Positions 27,445 to 38,546 are shown, counted from the stretch's first letter. The stretch: DNA of 64,000 nt from Candidatus Zixiibacteriota bacterium (GCA_026983835.1 JALSTH010000116.1:1-64000), one strand, 5' to 3'. Notes: generated by a model not told the origin, from the sequence alone. Made by a program: numbers and translations.

Positions 27445-28890
27445 TCAGCGGATTACTTTGGAGATTTGCAGTTTTTCCTGCCAGTCCTTCTCATATTTCT
27501 CCCCTTTGACATTGGAGTGGAACAAGCGATAATCCCCCTGCCCTTGAAAATCCACAAAAACAAATATCCTCTCTCCGGGTTGGTCGGGTATGTTGTAATA
27601 ATACCATACTTCATAAGGCCTCGTGTCAATCTCCAACGGGTGGGTTTCCCTCTGGCTGGGGGGACCGTAGAGTATAAAGACCCTTCCCATATCCGTCGCC
27701 CAACCTTCGCTATAACTTCTGCTGGCAAAAGCTTTATTGGCGAAATCCAAACGAGCATAATGCTGAACTTCAAATTCATTATAACCATTGGTAGTGTCGG
27801 GGTCCCTATCCCGCCAAAACTTCTTCATAAAATTATTTTTTCCCTCGATATTCAGCTCGCCATATATTTTAAGCTCCTCAGGCGAGGCGATGTATAATAT
27901 CTCTTTCCTTACCAATTTAGCATCTTTTTCGTCTTTAATCCTCTCCGCCTCCGGATGCTTGCTGTAAAGCTTTCTGACGAGCGGATTGACTGCATAATAT
28001 CCAGAGTGTTTGACTCTAAACCGCTTGGTCCTACTTACCTCATCCCTCGTTTCGAGGTCGGTTGCGGTTATTTGAAGTTTGTAAAATCCATCTGGCAGGG
28101 GATATGGATTGATGCCGTTCGATATAACCGCGGTACTTCCCGGTTTAGTAAAAGTTTTGGAGTAAAAATTCCTATACAAATTTCCGGCGTCATCCAATAC
28201 TTTCACATCGACCCTAAATTTCCCAATCGTATCCGGGCTGTATGCCATATTATGTAACTCGGCATAGAAAAAAAGGAAATTCTCCTCTGGAATTACCACC
28301 CTCGAAGCATTGGGGATAACCAATGTCCCATCCTTAGCCGACGGCACATTCGAGGTGTCCGGATTTAATGTGTAAGCCAACTCGATTTGAGAAAGTTTAA
28401 TCCCATCCCCACTGAAATCAGGGATGGATATCCTCTTTTTAATCCTACCATTGACCCCGGAGTTGACATCATTAATACCAACGGTTAAATAATAATCACC
28501 CGGATCTACATATGCCGGAACGGTGTCGAAGAATTTATACTCTTCGTTATTTAATTCCTTTAAGTCCCTTATCGATGTTATTCCTCTCCAACTGACCTCA
28601 TCGATGGAATCTCCGGCGATTGAATCGAGCCTCATTGTAATATCCATCGCCGCTTCGTATAAACTATCACCTTTGGGGATAAATCTAAGCTGGTGTCTCG
28701 GAAAGGTATAATAGACCTCCAATAAAGTTTGATGCGGATTGTCGCTTTCCGGATAGCAAGCCGTATCCACATTAAGCGCTAATTCCGTTTGAGCCTTTAA
28801 GGTATTCGTGATAAATATTGAAATAAATAATATTAGAATTACCTTTAAAAATGTTTTTTTAATAATAAACATATAATCTCCTTCGGTCAC
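27445..28890 (-). CDS. GWxTD domain-containing exported protein
   Basis: SEGWATDMGRVFILYGPPSQRETHPLEIDTRPYEVWYYY. Confidence 0.85.
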   Translation of the reverse strand: MTEGDYMFIIKKTFLKVILILFISIFITNTLKAQTELALNVDTACYPESDNPHQTLLEVYYTFPRHQLRFIPKGDSLYEAAMDITMRLDSIAGDSIDEVSWRGITSIRDLKELNNEEYKFFDTVPAYVDPGDYYLTVGINDVNSGVNGRIKKRISIPDFSGDGIKLSQIELAYTLNPDTSNVPSAKDGTLVIPNASRVVIPEENFLFFYAELHNMAYSPDTIGKFRVDVKVLDDAGNLYRNFYSKTFTKPGSTAVISNGINPYPLPDGFYKLQITATDLETRDEVSRTKRFRVKHSGYYAVNPLVRKLYSKHPEAERIKDEKDAKLVRKEILYIASPEELKIYGELNIEGKNNFMKKFWRDRDPDTTNGYNEFEVQHYARLDFANKAFASRSYSEGWATDMGRVFILYGPPSQRETHPLEIDTRPYEVWYYYNIPDQPGERIFVFVDFQGQGDYRLFHSNVKGEKYEKDWQEKLQISKVIR

Positions 28891-30224
28891 TGTATCTTAA
28901 GACCTTCCGAAAATGGGTCCGCCAATTCATAGGAACCAAACCCAGTCCTATCAACAAAGATAAATTTTCTGTGGTAACGATAATAATACCATATCTCATA
29001 AGGTATGCTATCCATCTCGAACGGGTGGCGCTCAATCTCTTCGGGTTTACCATAAGTTATATAAATCCGCCCGAAATCGGTCAAATATCCGGGCCTGCCG
29101 TATCCCGAGAAATTATTATTGGCGTATTTCACACGGGAATAATATTCATCATGAAGCTCATTCTCCGGAGTGGAAGGAGTCGGATCGTGTCTTTTCCAGA
29201 AATCTCTAATAGCCTCCAACCTTCTGTCTTTAGGGACCTTTTTCAGGGAATCCCTTTCGGCGGCGGTGGCGATATATCTCAACTCATCGACTGCGGTCTT
29301 ATAATCATTCTCCACCAAAGTCTTTAATGACCACCCGATTTCGAAATCCGCTTTTCTCTCGGCAAATTTCTTTTTAAGGGCGGTATCCCACAACTCGATG
29401 TCCAGTATATATTCTCCCGGCGGCAGCTGGCTTATATGCAACCTTTCGATAACGGGCTTTACACCTTCGGTGGTATCCTGCAAAACCACCTCTTCCATCT
29501 GAGAATACATACCCCCTTTTTGAGTGCTTATAATCCTATATTTTGCTTTTAGTATATCGGGGGTATTTTTGCTCGGATATATCTCATAATAAAATTCCGG
29601 TGCGTCGCTTTCGCTATCGAACGATCTCGAAACCAAAGGGATTACCCGTTCCCCATATTTCGTGAAATTATTTTCCAAGATATCGGATTGGGGAACATTC
29701 CCTTGCACAAATTCCACCCCGGAGATAATCATCCTTTTTCCATAACTTTTCAGATCGATTTTAATTATATGTTTATTTTGACTATTGGATATCTTGTCTG
29801 TCAGCAGAAACTCTATGGAATATTGTTGGCGAGGCAGGTTGAAAACTTGTTTTTCCAATATAGCAGGCGATTTTTTGACATCCCTTAAGCTCTCCTTATC
29901 ATTCTCTAATTTATTATCCCAGCTTTTACCGGTAATCTGTTTACCATGCTTATCTCGGATAATGATTGCAAATTCATACTTCGAAATCTCTTTTCCGTCC
30001 TGAATAATAGTATAAAGCGATTTCAGGGGTATCTTAGCATACAATTCGATATTATACTTTGAATTATTGCCCAAATCCATAAATACCGCATAGTCAACCG
30101 CGAAGTGAGGAGTGCCTATCGGCTCCTCTTTGAATTGGTCGTGCCGCTTGGCGCCGGAAGATCCCAATAGTAGAAGCGATACTCCCAAAAGAATTAATAC
30201 GATTTTCAATTTTGCCGTTATCAT
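28887..30224 (-). CDS. GWxTD-domain-like exported protein (GYLTD variant)
   Basis: RPGYLTDFGRIYITYGKPEEIERHPFEMDSIPYEIWYYY; likely ATG at 30224 (MITAKLKIVLILLGVSLLLLGSSG signal). Confidence 0.82.
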   Translation of the reverse strand: MITAKLKIVLILLGVSLLLLGSSGAKRHDQFKEEPIGTPHFAVDYAVFMDLGNNSKYNIELYAKIPLKSLYTIIQDGKEISKYEFAIIIRDKHGKQITGKSWDNKLENDKESLRDVKKSPAILEKQVFNLPRQQYSIEFLLTDKISNSQNKHIIKIDLKSYGKRMIISGVEFVQGNVPQSDILENNFTKYGERVIPLVSRSFDSESDAPEFYYEIYPSKNTPDILKAKYRIISTQKGGMYSQMEEVVLQDTTEGVKPVIERLHISQLPPGEYILDIELWDTALKKKFAERKADFEIGWSLKTLVENDYKTAVDELRYIATAAERDSLKKVPKDRRLEAIRDFWKRHDPTPSTPENELHDEYYSRVKYANNNFSGYGRPGYLTDFGRIYITYGKPEEIERHPFEMDSIPYEIWYYYRYHRKFIFVDRTGFGSYELADPFSEGLKIQ

Positions 30225-30368
30225 CTTCTCTACCCTCGACCCGGAAAGAAAATCTGTCCGAAATAAAAACATAACCCAGCTTTATAATTTAACGCCGACA
30301 AACCGATTTTGTGTCTATATTTTTAATATATCATACCATCGGTCATATACAAATTAAATTATTGTTTT

Positions 30369-31613
30369 CTATTCATATCGCAGAGCTTCGATCGGGTTGA
30401 GGCGGGCGGCCCGAGTAGCGGGATATATTCCGAAAAATAAACCAACACCAACGGAAAAACTAAAACCTATTATAACCGAAGGGATAGAGATTGCGGCGGA
30501 TAAAGGGGTTGTGGCACTTACTATTGCAGCGATCGCAAAACCGAACATTATCCCCAATAATCCCCCAACTCCGGTCATCGCCATAGCCTCGATTAAAAAT
30601 TGCCATAAAATATCTTTCCGTCTTGCGCCGATAGCTTTTCTTATCCCTATTTCCCGAGTGCGTTCGGTTACCGAGACAAGCATTATATTCATCACCCCAA
30701 CCCCTCCGACCAATAGCGCGATGGAGGAGATTATAATCAGCACTATATAGATGGCATCGGTAATCTGATGATAAATATCCAATAAAGCATCCTGAGTAAA
30801 AACAGCAAAATCATTGGGTTTATCGTAAGGGACACCTCTTCGCCTGCGGAGGAGTTCGGTTATCTCATCGATCGCTTGCGGTATCAAATCCGGAGATTTC
30901 GCCTCCGCTCCTATCCACACTCCTTCATCAGCAGGGTGAATTTTTAGATATGTTGTCATCGGTATTAAAATAAAATTATCCAATGACTGTCCTAACAACG
31001 CTTTTCGTTTTTTCACCACACCGATTACGGAGAATTTATGATTATTAACCGTTATAATTTCACCGAGGGGATCGGAATATGGAAACAATACCTCCGCAAT
31101 ATCAGCCCCCAAAACAGCTGTGTAAGTTTTATAACGCATATCGGTTTGATTAATAAATCGCCCGGCGGAAAGAGTCAGAGTATATACAAGCTGATTATCC
31201 GGAAGCACCCCCTCCAATTGAAAGCGTTTAACTTCATTGTTCTTATATTTCACCGAATTCCCGTCGGGTGGCTGCCACCAGATTTTGGAAACAGCGACAG
31301 CTTCTATCGACGGACAGTAATTCTTAATCGCAAACCCATCCTCCAAAGTCAGATGTTTACGATTTCGCTCTTCCTCATTCCTCATCCCTAATTGGATTCC
31401 CGGTTTATAGCGGGATACATATATGGCATTTGAACCGAAGGACTCAATCTGTTCAGCCATACTATTATTTAACCCCTGAATAATACTTACCATCCCGATA
31501 ACCGCGGTAACACCTATAAACACCCCCAAAATAGTTAAAAAGGAGCGCATCTTATTGGCCACCATAGCTCCCCAAGCCAAGAGGATGCTGTCGGTTATTT
31601 CACTAAGTCTCAT
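30369..31613 (-). CDS. MacB-like ABC transporter permease
   Basis: AWGAMVANKMRSFLTILGVFIGVTAVIGMVSI; C-terminal GIYPATRAARLNPIEALRYE. Confidence 0.9.
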   Translation of the reverse strand: MRLSEITDSILLAWGAMVANKMRSFLTILGVFIGVTAVIGMVSIIQGLNNSMAEQIESFGSNAIYVSRYKPGIQLGMRNEEERNRKHLTLEDGFAIKNYCPSIEAVAVSKIWWQPPDGNSVKYKNNEVKRFQLEGVLPDNQLVYTLTLSAGRFINQTDMRYKTYTAVLGADIAEVLFPYSDPLGEIITVNNHKFSVIGVVKKRKALLGQSLDNFILIPMTTYLKIHPADEGVWIGAEAKSPDLIPQAIDEITELLRRRRGVPYDKPNDFAVFTQDALLDIYHQITDAIYIVLIIISSIALLVGGVGVMNIMLVSVTERTREIGIRKAIGARRKDILWQFLIEAMAMTGVGGLLGIMFGFAIAAIVSATTPLSAAISIPSVIIGFSFSVGVGLFFGIYPATRAARLNPIEALRYE

Positions 31614-31615
31614 AA

Positions 31616-32839
31616 CTATTCATACCTCAAGGCTACAATGGGGTCAAGCCTTGCCGCTTTCATAGCCGGGTATATTCCAAAGAATAAACCGATCGCACTC
31701 GATATACCTACCCCCGCCAGTACCGACCACAACTCCACCGAGGACGGAATAGGAGTAGCAGACGCAACCAATAACGAAACTCCCGCTCCGCATAAAATTC
31801 CAAGTATTCCGCTTACGAGGGATAGGGTCAGCGACTCGACCAAAAACTGCCACATTATGTCCCGCCTCTTTGCACCAACTGCCTTACGAATACCTATCTC
31901 ACGGGTTCTATCGGTAACGGCTACCAACATTATATTCATTATTACAATTCCGCCCACAATCAACGAAATAGATGAAACCCCGACTAAAACTATCCAAGCA
32001 ATTCTGGTAAAATTCTGAAACATATCGATTAAACCTTCCGAGGTCATCATATCGAAATCGTCCGGCTCGGAATATTTGATATGATGGCGCGAGCGCAAAA
32101 CAACTCTTGCTTCATCCATAGCATCTTCCATCCTGCTGTAGCTTGAGGCTTTGGCAAAAATCACAATAGTCTCCTGATTTGAAAAGTACTTCTCATAAGT
32201 CGTCAACGGAATAACCACCCAATTATCGGCATTTACTCCAAATGTGGATCCTTTCGGTTTAGCCACCCCGATAATGGTGAAATAATACCCGTTTATTTTA
32301 ATATTCCTACCGATAGGATCTATTCCCGGAAAAAGATTGTCCACAACATCAGGTCCCACTATCGCCATCGACCTCCTCTTCTGGGCATCGGATTTGGTGA
32401 AACTCCTCCCATAATCGATATCATAATCCGTAACTTCGAGGAAATTGGGCGTAACTCCTTGAAGGAAAGTACCGCCAATACTTAAATTTCGTCGTTTTAC
32501 GGTAATAATAATTTTTCTCGTTGCGCCACCAACCATCGCACAATCTTCGCAGTTCTTGGCAATTGCGCTTATATCGGCGGCGACCAAATCCTTTCTTTTT
32601 TGCGCCTTGAAATAATCCTCTTCCGAAGTGATAACCCCATATTTATCTATTATGAAAGTTGATGAGCCCATCGCATTTATAGTCCCCGAGACATAGTTAT
32701 TCATCCCATTGATAACCGAGACAATCGCTATCAAAGTCATTACCCCGATAATCATCCCTATAAGCGTTAAGATAGATCTTAATTTATTGGCGAATAAAGA
32801 TTGGAAGGCAATCCTTACGCTTTCCCACACCCGCCGCAT
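31616..32839 (-). CDS. MacB-like ABC transporter permease (paralogue of previous)
   Basis: FQSLFANKLRSILTLIGMIIGVMTLIAIVSVINGMN; GIYPAMKAARLDPIVALRYE. Confidence 0.9.
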   Translation of the reverse strand: MRRVWESVRIAFQSLFANKLRSILTLIGMIIGVMTLIAIVSVINGMNNYVSGTINAMGSSTFIIDKYGVITSEEDYFKAQKRKDLVAADISAIAKNCEDCAMVGGATRKIIITVKRRNLSIGGTFLQGVTPNFLEVTDYDIDYGRSFTKSDAQKRRSMAIVGPDVVDNLFPGIDPIGRNIKINGYYFTIIGVAKPKGSTFGVNADNWVVIPLTTYEKYFSNQETIVIFAKASSYSRMEDAMDEARVVLRSRHHIKYSEPDDFDMMTSEGLIDMFQNFTRIAWIVLVGVSSISLIVGGIVIMNIMLVAVTDRTREIGIRKAVGAKRRDIMWQFLVESLTLSLVSGILGILCGAGVSLLVASATPIPSSVELWSVLAGVGISSAIGLFFGIYPAMKAARLDPIVALRYE

Positions 32840-32841
32840 AG

Positions 32842-33519
32842 CTATTTCCTTACCACTTTCTCTATTTTCCCATCCCGCAGATATATTATCCTTTGGGTGT
32901 AATCAGCTATTTCCTGCTCGTGGGTAACCACAATAATCGTATTGCCTTGATCGTGGATCTTACCGAATACTTCCATAATCTCGCGGCTGACTTTGGAATC
33001 CAGATTTCCGGTAGGTTCATCAGCTAAAATAATGGACGGCTCGTTAACCAATGCCCGAGCGATAGCCACCCTCTGCCTTTGTCCTCCGGATAATTCACTG
33101 GGCTTATGATTTATTCGGTCCGCCAAATCGACCATCGCCAAAGCTCTTTTAGCCTTCTCCATCCTGTCCTTGCTCCCATTACCGCTGTAAATGAGGGGCA
33201 ACTCGACATTATGAAGGGCGGTTGCCCGGGGAAGCAAGTTATAGGCTTGGAATACGAACCCTATCTCTTTATTCCGAATAAACGCTAACTCATCATCATT
33301 CATCTTAGAAACAGCCTTGCCATTAAGTATGTATTCTCCCTTAGTTGGCGTATCCAAACAACCGATTAGATTCATCAAAGTTGATTTCCCCGAACCGGAA
33401 GGTCCCATAATAGCAAAATATTCCCCCTTTTCAACTTCCAAATCTATTCCCCGTAATGCGTGGACATCCTCGGATCCGACGCGATAAGTTTTCCAAAGAT
33501 TTCTCGTGATAATAAGCAA
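32842..33519 (-). CDS. ABC transporter ATP-binding protein (MacB/LolD type)
   Basis: [52 protein letters not shown]. Confidence 0.95.
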   Translation of the reverse strand: MLIITRNLWKTYRVGSEDVHALRGIDLEVEKGEYFAIMGPSGSGKSTLMNLIGCLDTPTKGEYILNGKAVSKMNDDELAFIRNKEIGFVFQAYNLLPRATALHNVELPLIYSGNGSKDRMEKAKRALAMVDLADRINHKPSELSGGQRQRVAIARALVNEPSIILADEPTGNLDSKVSREIMEVFGKIHDQGNTIIVVTHEQEIADYTQRIIYLRDGKIEKVVRK

Positions 33520-33531
33520 AGCTTTCCTCTG

Positions 33532-34767
33532 TTATTTTTTATTTTTCGGTTTCTTAATTGGTTTGACGAAATCGCCGTCATTTAAACTCCTGAGGATTTT
33601 GAAACTTCCGATAATTATGCTGTCACCGACGGAAACCCCTTTCTTTATTTCGATATTCTGTTGGTCCGCTATCCCCGTCTTTACGGAAACAAATTTAGCG
33701 ACCCCATCTCTTACGACGAAGACACCTTCAACAGCTTCTTTTTTCCCTTTGGTTTTTAAATTTTTCTCAGCGGAGGTTTTGTCGATATTTGATTTTGCAT
33801 CGCCTTCGGAGGTGGAATCTTCGGGGGGAATTCTCATCACAACCGCTTGTATTGGGATATAAACCACCCCTTTATGTTCAGCGGTGATAATATCCACTGT
33901 CGCAGTCATCCCGGGCCTAATCCCATCTATCGGCTTTAGGATTTGAATCGTTACCAAGAAATTTACCACCTGATCCTGCGACCCCAATCCCATCCCTTTG
34001 GCGGAGTTTCCAATTTCCGTTACGACTCCCTCGATGGTGGTATCGGGGAATGCATCGAGCTTGATATTTACTCTTTCCCCCAATTTTATGGAAGCGATAT
34101 CGGTTTCATCGACATCCGCCTTTATTTCGATTTGGGATAAGTCGGATACCGTCATTATAATCGTCCCCGGATTATTCATAGTACCGATTACAACATTTTC
34201 GCCTTCCTCAGAATTGAGCACGGTGATAATCCCATCAATAGGGGAACGAATTGTGGTTTTGCTTAATTGGTCTTTCGCCTGCCGTAGGCTTGCCTCGGCT
34301 TGAGCGACCTGCCCTTGTGCCGAAAGCAGATCACTGTAGGATAGGTCGAATTCCTCTTTGGAAATCAGCTTCTTCTCATAAAGTCCCTTGTTTCTATTGT
34401 ATGCCAATTGAGCTTTATTTAAAAGAGCCTTAGCCGAAGTCAGTGAAGCTTCAGCACGGGCGACATCGGCTTCATATGTTGCGGGATCGATTTGAACCAA
34501 TAGGTCCCCCGCCTTGACTTTTTGACCCTCGACGACCGGTAGCTTGATAATTCTGCCCATTACATCGGCGGAAACTTTAACTTCTTTTTTGGCTTCCACA
34601 TGACCGGTAGCTGTTACAATGGCTGTAATGTCTCCTTTTTTAGCTTCCTCGACTTTAACCGATTTCCTTTCCACCCTATTGCTCTTTACCACATAAACCA
34701 CCAACACCGCTAATACAACCACTCCCAATACTCCGATAATAATTTTCTTCTTCTTTGATTTCGCCAT
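33532..34767 (-). CDS. Periplasmic adaptor (MacA/HlyD/RND-MFP type)
   Basis: GHVEAKKEVKVSADVMGRIIKLPVVEGQKVKAGDLLVQIDPATYEADVARAEASL. Confidence 0.92.
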   Translation of the reverse strand: MAKSKKKKIIIGVLGVVVLAVLVVYVVKSNRVERKSVKVEEAKKGDITAIVTATGHVEAKKEVKVSADVMGRIIKLPVVEGQKVKAGDLLVQIDPATYEADVARAEASLTSAKALLNKAQLAYNRNKGLYEKKLISKEEFDLSYSDLLSAQGQVAQAEASLRQAKDQLSKTTIRSPIDGIITVLNSEEGENVVIGTMNNPGTIIMTVSDLSQIEIKADVDETDIASIKLGERVNIKLDAFPDTTIEGVVTEIGNSAKGMGLGSQDQVVNFLVTIQILKPIDGIRPGMTATVDIITAEHKGVVYIPIQAVVMRIPPEDSTSEGDAKSNIDKTSAEKNLKTKGKKEAVEGVFVVRDGVAKFVSVKTGIADQQNIEIKKGVSVGDSIIIGSFKILRSLNDGDFVKPIKKPKNKK

Positions 34768-34808
34768 ATCTTAACTCCGTGCTATTCTATTTGCAACAGG
34801 GATATTAT

Positions 34809-36149
34809 TTATAACCCTATAGCCTTTTCAAGTTGGCTGACCGCAAGGTTGTAGTCATACAGCGCTTGAATATGATTTGCCTCAGCCTGTTTATAACTAA
34901 CTTCGGCGTCGATTAAATCCAGAATTGTCGCTGCCCCCAAAGTATATTTCTCTTTAACAATATTGTAATCCTCTTCTGCGGATTTGCGGGATTCCTCAGT
35001 CAATTTCATATTTTCTCTGGATTTCTGGATACCGAGATAAGCCTGCATAACCTCCAAAGCAACCGCATTCCGAACGGAATGAAAATTATCCTCCGCCATT
35101 TTATATGCTATTTTCGAGGAATTATATTGAGCTTTTGTCTGAAACCCCTCGAATATATTGAAATTCAGTGTCCCGGTGATGTTCCATTGATAATTCTCAT
35201 CAAATATTTTCCCCAAATGGAGACTTTCATCGTTCCAAGCATAAGATCCCCTAACAGATAGGGACGGCAACCAACCTCCCCTGGCGGATAATTTTCGGTA
35301 CTTCGCAGTTTTTAAATCCTGTGAAGCTTGCAGAAGGATCGGTTGTCTTTCCAAAGCGGCTTTATATGCAGACTCATAATCATAATTGACCTTTGGGGTT
35401 GTAAACTCATCCACAGGTTCAATATCCGAATCTATAGGTCTGTTTAGAATATTATTCAAATCGGCTTTCGCTAAATTGTATGTATTTTTCGCATCTACCA
35501 AATCCAATTTGTCTTGACCATATTGGACTTTGGCTTTTAAGACATCGGATATGGAGGCAGCCCCCAATTCATATCTGCTTTGTGCATATTTCAACTGCTC
35601 CTCACCCCTTTTCACCCCATCCTTACGGACATCCACCATCATTTTGGCTTTCAACAAGTTATAGTATTTCTCCTTGACGCTGTATATAATATCCTTTTCC
35701 GTTTTGATATATTGATAACGCTTTGACTCCTTATCCGCTTTTGCACTATAAATATTATAGATATTCGCCCCACCGTTGAAAATAGTCTCGCTTAATGATA
35801 TGCCTGCGGAATAGCTTTTGCTGACAGAGATGCCGGTGGAAGCATTGACAAAACGACTTGTATTCTGATCCCAACGGAGATAACCGGTAGGGCCTATTAC
35901 CGTTCTCGAACCGCTTATCCAAGAATCTATACGGGGTAAAATCCCGCTATAGGATTGCCAGACATTTTCCTTTGAAGATCGATAACTGTTATATGCGGAG
36001 CGAAGTTCCAAATTCCCTTTTTTCGCTAAAGCAATACATTCTTCTAATGTCAGCTTTTCGGCTCGAACGAAGCCGACCACACCACCCACAAAACCAAATA
36101 CTATTATAAGGGATATTGTAATTCTAAGGAGCTTAAAGGATTTTTGCAT
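34809..36149 (-). CDS. TolC-family outer-membrane efflux protein
   Basis: LTLEECIALAKKGNLELRSAYNSYRSS...YNLAKADLNNILNRPID. Confidence 0.9.
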   Translation of the reverse strand: MQKSFKLLRITISLIIVFGFVGGVVGFVRAEKLTLEECIALAKKGNLELRSAYNSYRSSKENVWQSYSGILPRIDSWISGSRTVIGPTGYLRWDQNTSRFVNASTGISVSKSYSAGISLSETIFNGGANIYNIYSAKADKESKRYQYIKTEKDIIYSVKEKYYNLLKAKMMVDVRKDGVKRGEEQLKYAQSRYELGAASISDVLKAKVQYGQDKLDLVDAKNTYNLAKADLNNILNRPIDSDIEPVDEFTTPKVNYDYESAYKAALERQPILLQASQDLKTAKYRKLSARGGWLPSLSVRGSYAWNDESLHLGKIFDENYQWNITGTLNFNIFEGFQTKAQYNSSKIAYKMAEDNFHSVRNAVALEVMQAYLGIQKSRENMKLTEESRKSAEEDYNIVKEKYTLGAATILDLIDAEVSYKQAEANHIQALYDYNLAVSQLEKAIGL

Positions 36150-36169
36150 AGAGTTCTCCTATATAATCT

Positions 36170-36913
36170 TTATATGTATAATCCACTAAATGTGTTCGTA
36201 AGAGCGCTTGTCAACAGAATCCAAATCAACCACAAAACCCCGACGGATATATAAGCCTTTGCTTTTGAAAATCCATAAATAGTCGCAAATCCGATAGAGG
36301 TTAATATATATGCCCAAATCGTAAAGAATTCAAAGTGATTCAGAAAATTATAAATAAAGGACTTATACATCGATGCAGGCAGAAATATGGCGGGAGAAAG
36401 GGAAATATCCAGTGTGCCTTTAATCTTGACGAGGAATACTGTGACTATGGTTCCTAATATGCCGATAAGAGAAGCATGGCTATAAGCCGCAAGATTATGT
36501 TTGAAGGTTGAGTTCCCTCCGCCTATTACCGAGCCGGTAAAATAAAGCGCCGCAGCCACAACTACAAATACCACTAAAATCCCGATGGGGGCGCCCACCG
36601 TTGCAAGGGTACGGTTAATGCTCCAAGAATTGGGATCGCCCATCTTATCTTCTATAGTTTGCATTTGCTCCACAGTTATTCCGGGTGTATTGCGAATTTT
36701 TTCGAGTTGCGATTTGATATTTATCGACCAAGTTAGTTGAAGTCCGATCATGGCAAAAACAGATATCAATATCCAAGGTGCAACCCAGGAGGGTTTCGAT
36801 TTGATATATTCAAAAACTTTTGATGGTTCCCAAAAAATGTTAATCATTCGGGCAAGGGTTCCCATAGGTTTTTGATTCCCATTCTCGGCAGTGATATTTG
36901 CTTCATTCTCCAT
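36170..36913 (-). CDS. Yip1-domain membrane protein
   Basis: ARMINIFWEPSKVFEYIKSKPSWVAPWILI with several TMs. Confidence 0.75.
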   Translation of the reverse strand: MENEANITAENGNQKPMGTLARMINIFWEPSKVFEYIKSKPSWVAPWILISVFAMIGLQLTWSINIKSQLEKIRNTPGITVEQMQTIEDKMGDPNSWSINRTLATVGAPIGILVVFVVVAAALYFTGSVIGGGNSTFKHNLAAYSHASLIGILGTIVTVFLVKIKGTLDISLSPAIFLPASMYKSFIYNFLNHFEFFTIWAYILTSIGFATIYGFSKAKAYISVGVLWLIWILLTSALTNTFSGLYI

Positions 36914-37137
36914 AAATCACCTTCCTATCATTTATTCTTTTGACGATTATTCTCAATTAAAGTTTCAAAAAAATACTTCCCGTTTAATACAACATCCTGC
37001 TGTTATGCCGTTTCAAAAGCGGATAGTTCTATTTAAACGGAAATTTACCTCATAATATAATAGCACAATGAAATATATCATTAAAATCTACAGTTTGACA
37101 AACAAATATTTACCACGAGGATTTTGCATCATAAAAA

Positions 37138-37172
37138 CAAAAAAGCCGAGAGCATAGCTCCTCGGCTTTTAT
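37138..37172 (-). terminator. Terminator downstream of tRNA-Lys
   Basis: AAAAGCCGAG AGCATAGCTC CTCGGCTTTT inverted repeat; T-rich tract on the minus strand. Confidence 0.7.
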
Positions 37173-37184
37173 TTTATAATTATA

Positions 37185-37257
37185 TGAGGGTGGCAGGACT
37201 CGAACCTGCGGCCACCTGCTTAAAAGGCAGATGCTCTACCTCCTGAGCTACACCCCC
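37185..37257 (-). tRNA. tRNA-Lys (TTT)
   Basis: Reverse strand GGGGGTGTAGCTCAGGAGGTAGAGCATCTGCCTTTTAAGCAGGTGGCCGCAGGTTCGAGTCCTGCCACCCTCA; anticodon TTT. Confidence 0.95.
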
Positions 37258-37376
37258 GCACTTCCCGGTAGAAAGCATTCGTTAGTAAATTAAATTTCCC
37301 TTCGTTGTCAAGCAAAATATATCGTATAATTCCGTCCTAATAGGTCGCTATTCTGAATTAAACTGTCGATAAATAA

Positions 37377-37400
37377 GGGGTGGATATCCTTATCCACCCC
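37377..37400 (-). terminator. Hairpin, putative terminator of 37545-38546 gene
   Basis: GGGGTGGATA TCCT TATCCACCCC perfect 10-bp stem; TTATTTAT follows on minus strand. Confidence 0.45.
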
Positions 37401-37544
37401 GATGGTAAAGGGGAACTATCTCAGTTCCTCCCTGCAATTCATATTAACTCTGCGAATCACAAATTCGTTCTGTAAAAATTTTATTCATCGGGATTAAAAT
37501 TATCGGCGAAGGAAATAATTAGCCGGTCAGTTGAAATATTACGA

Positions 37545-38546
37545 TTACCGTTGGCAATCGATGAACTTACCGACACTTGTTTTGGGAATAATGCCTTTTA
37601 ATATAACGATATCCCCTTCGGTCGATATGGATTGGATCTCAAAAGAATCGCCTGTGGAATCGCTTTTGGGGAGAACGGAAGCAAGCTTATCGTATAGTTT
37701 TATCGCCCCGGAGAGAATCATAGCGGAGCTTGGATTTTTCATTTTTATGTACAATATAGATTGATAATTGTTGCCATTCGGATTAATGGATATCCCGTAT
37801 TCGGCGGCATAATCGACATACTCAAGGACAAATTCCATATTATTGAGTTTTAAAATCTTCATAAAAGCTCGTATATCTCCCCAATTGGAGCCTAAACTAT
37901 CCTTCAAAGATTGTGGAATTAATCCCCAAACCGATATAACTGTTTTTCCTTCCCCCACGGAAATATCATCATATTGGCTTCGAAGAATATGGTGCCGATA
38001 AATAACCGTCTCCTTGTCCCCCCGTATATTCGCAATCTCGGAAAGCACCTTGGCTGATGAGGTCAGAGCAATATCGCCATCCCTAATCGGTAAAAGATAT
38101 AAGCTGTCGCCCGAAGAATAATATCCAAGGCGTTTACCATTAATATCGGCCCCCCTCCAATCATAATTGGAACTGCTTTCCATTGCATGCTTGTAATCCA
38201 ACTCACCCCTGAATATTATCGCCCCATTTTTAAGAAGCGTTCCGACGGGACTGTTGGCATTATGTGCAAACGATTCCTGTTTGATGGAAAAGGCATAGCA
38301 GGAGGGCTTTTTCCCTTCCATATCAATTGTTTTAACGAAGCCGATACTATCCTCGAATTTTTGGAAATAACAACTTAAAGCGGTATCCCGGGATAATTTT
38401 TCCCATTCGAGCATCACGACAAAATCAGCTTGGCTCGGAATCGGCGGGAAATGCTCCGCTGCGGATATATTTTCGCAGCCGGCAAGAATAACCCATAACA
38501 TCGTAAGTATCGGGATAATTTTGAAAGGCGAAGCACGGAAGTTCAA
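37545..38546 (-). CDS. Hypothetical lipoprotein
   Basis: MNFRASPFKIIPILTMLWVILAGCENISA lipobox-like; no family recognised. Confidence 0.6.
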   Translation of the reverse strand: MNFRASPFKIIPILTMLWVILAGCENISAAEHFPPIPSQADFVVMLEWEKLSRDTALSCYFQKFEDSIGFVKTIDMEGKKPSCYAFSIKQESFAHNANSPVGTLLKNGAIIFRGELDYKHAMESSSNYDWRGADINGKRLGYYSSGDSLYLLPIRDGDIALTSSAKVLSEIANIRGDKETVIYRHHILRSQYDDISVGEGKTVISVWGLIPQSLKDSLGSNWGDIRAFMKILKLNNMEFVLEYVDYAAEYGISINPNGNNYQSILYIKMKNPSSAMILSGAIKLYDKLASVLPKSDSTGDSFEIQSISTEGDIVILKGIIPKTSVGKFIDCQR

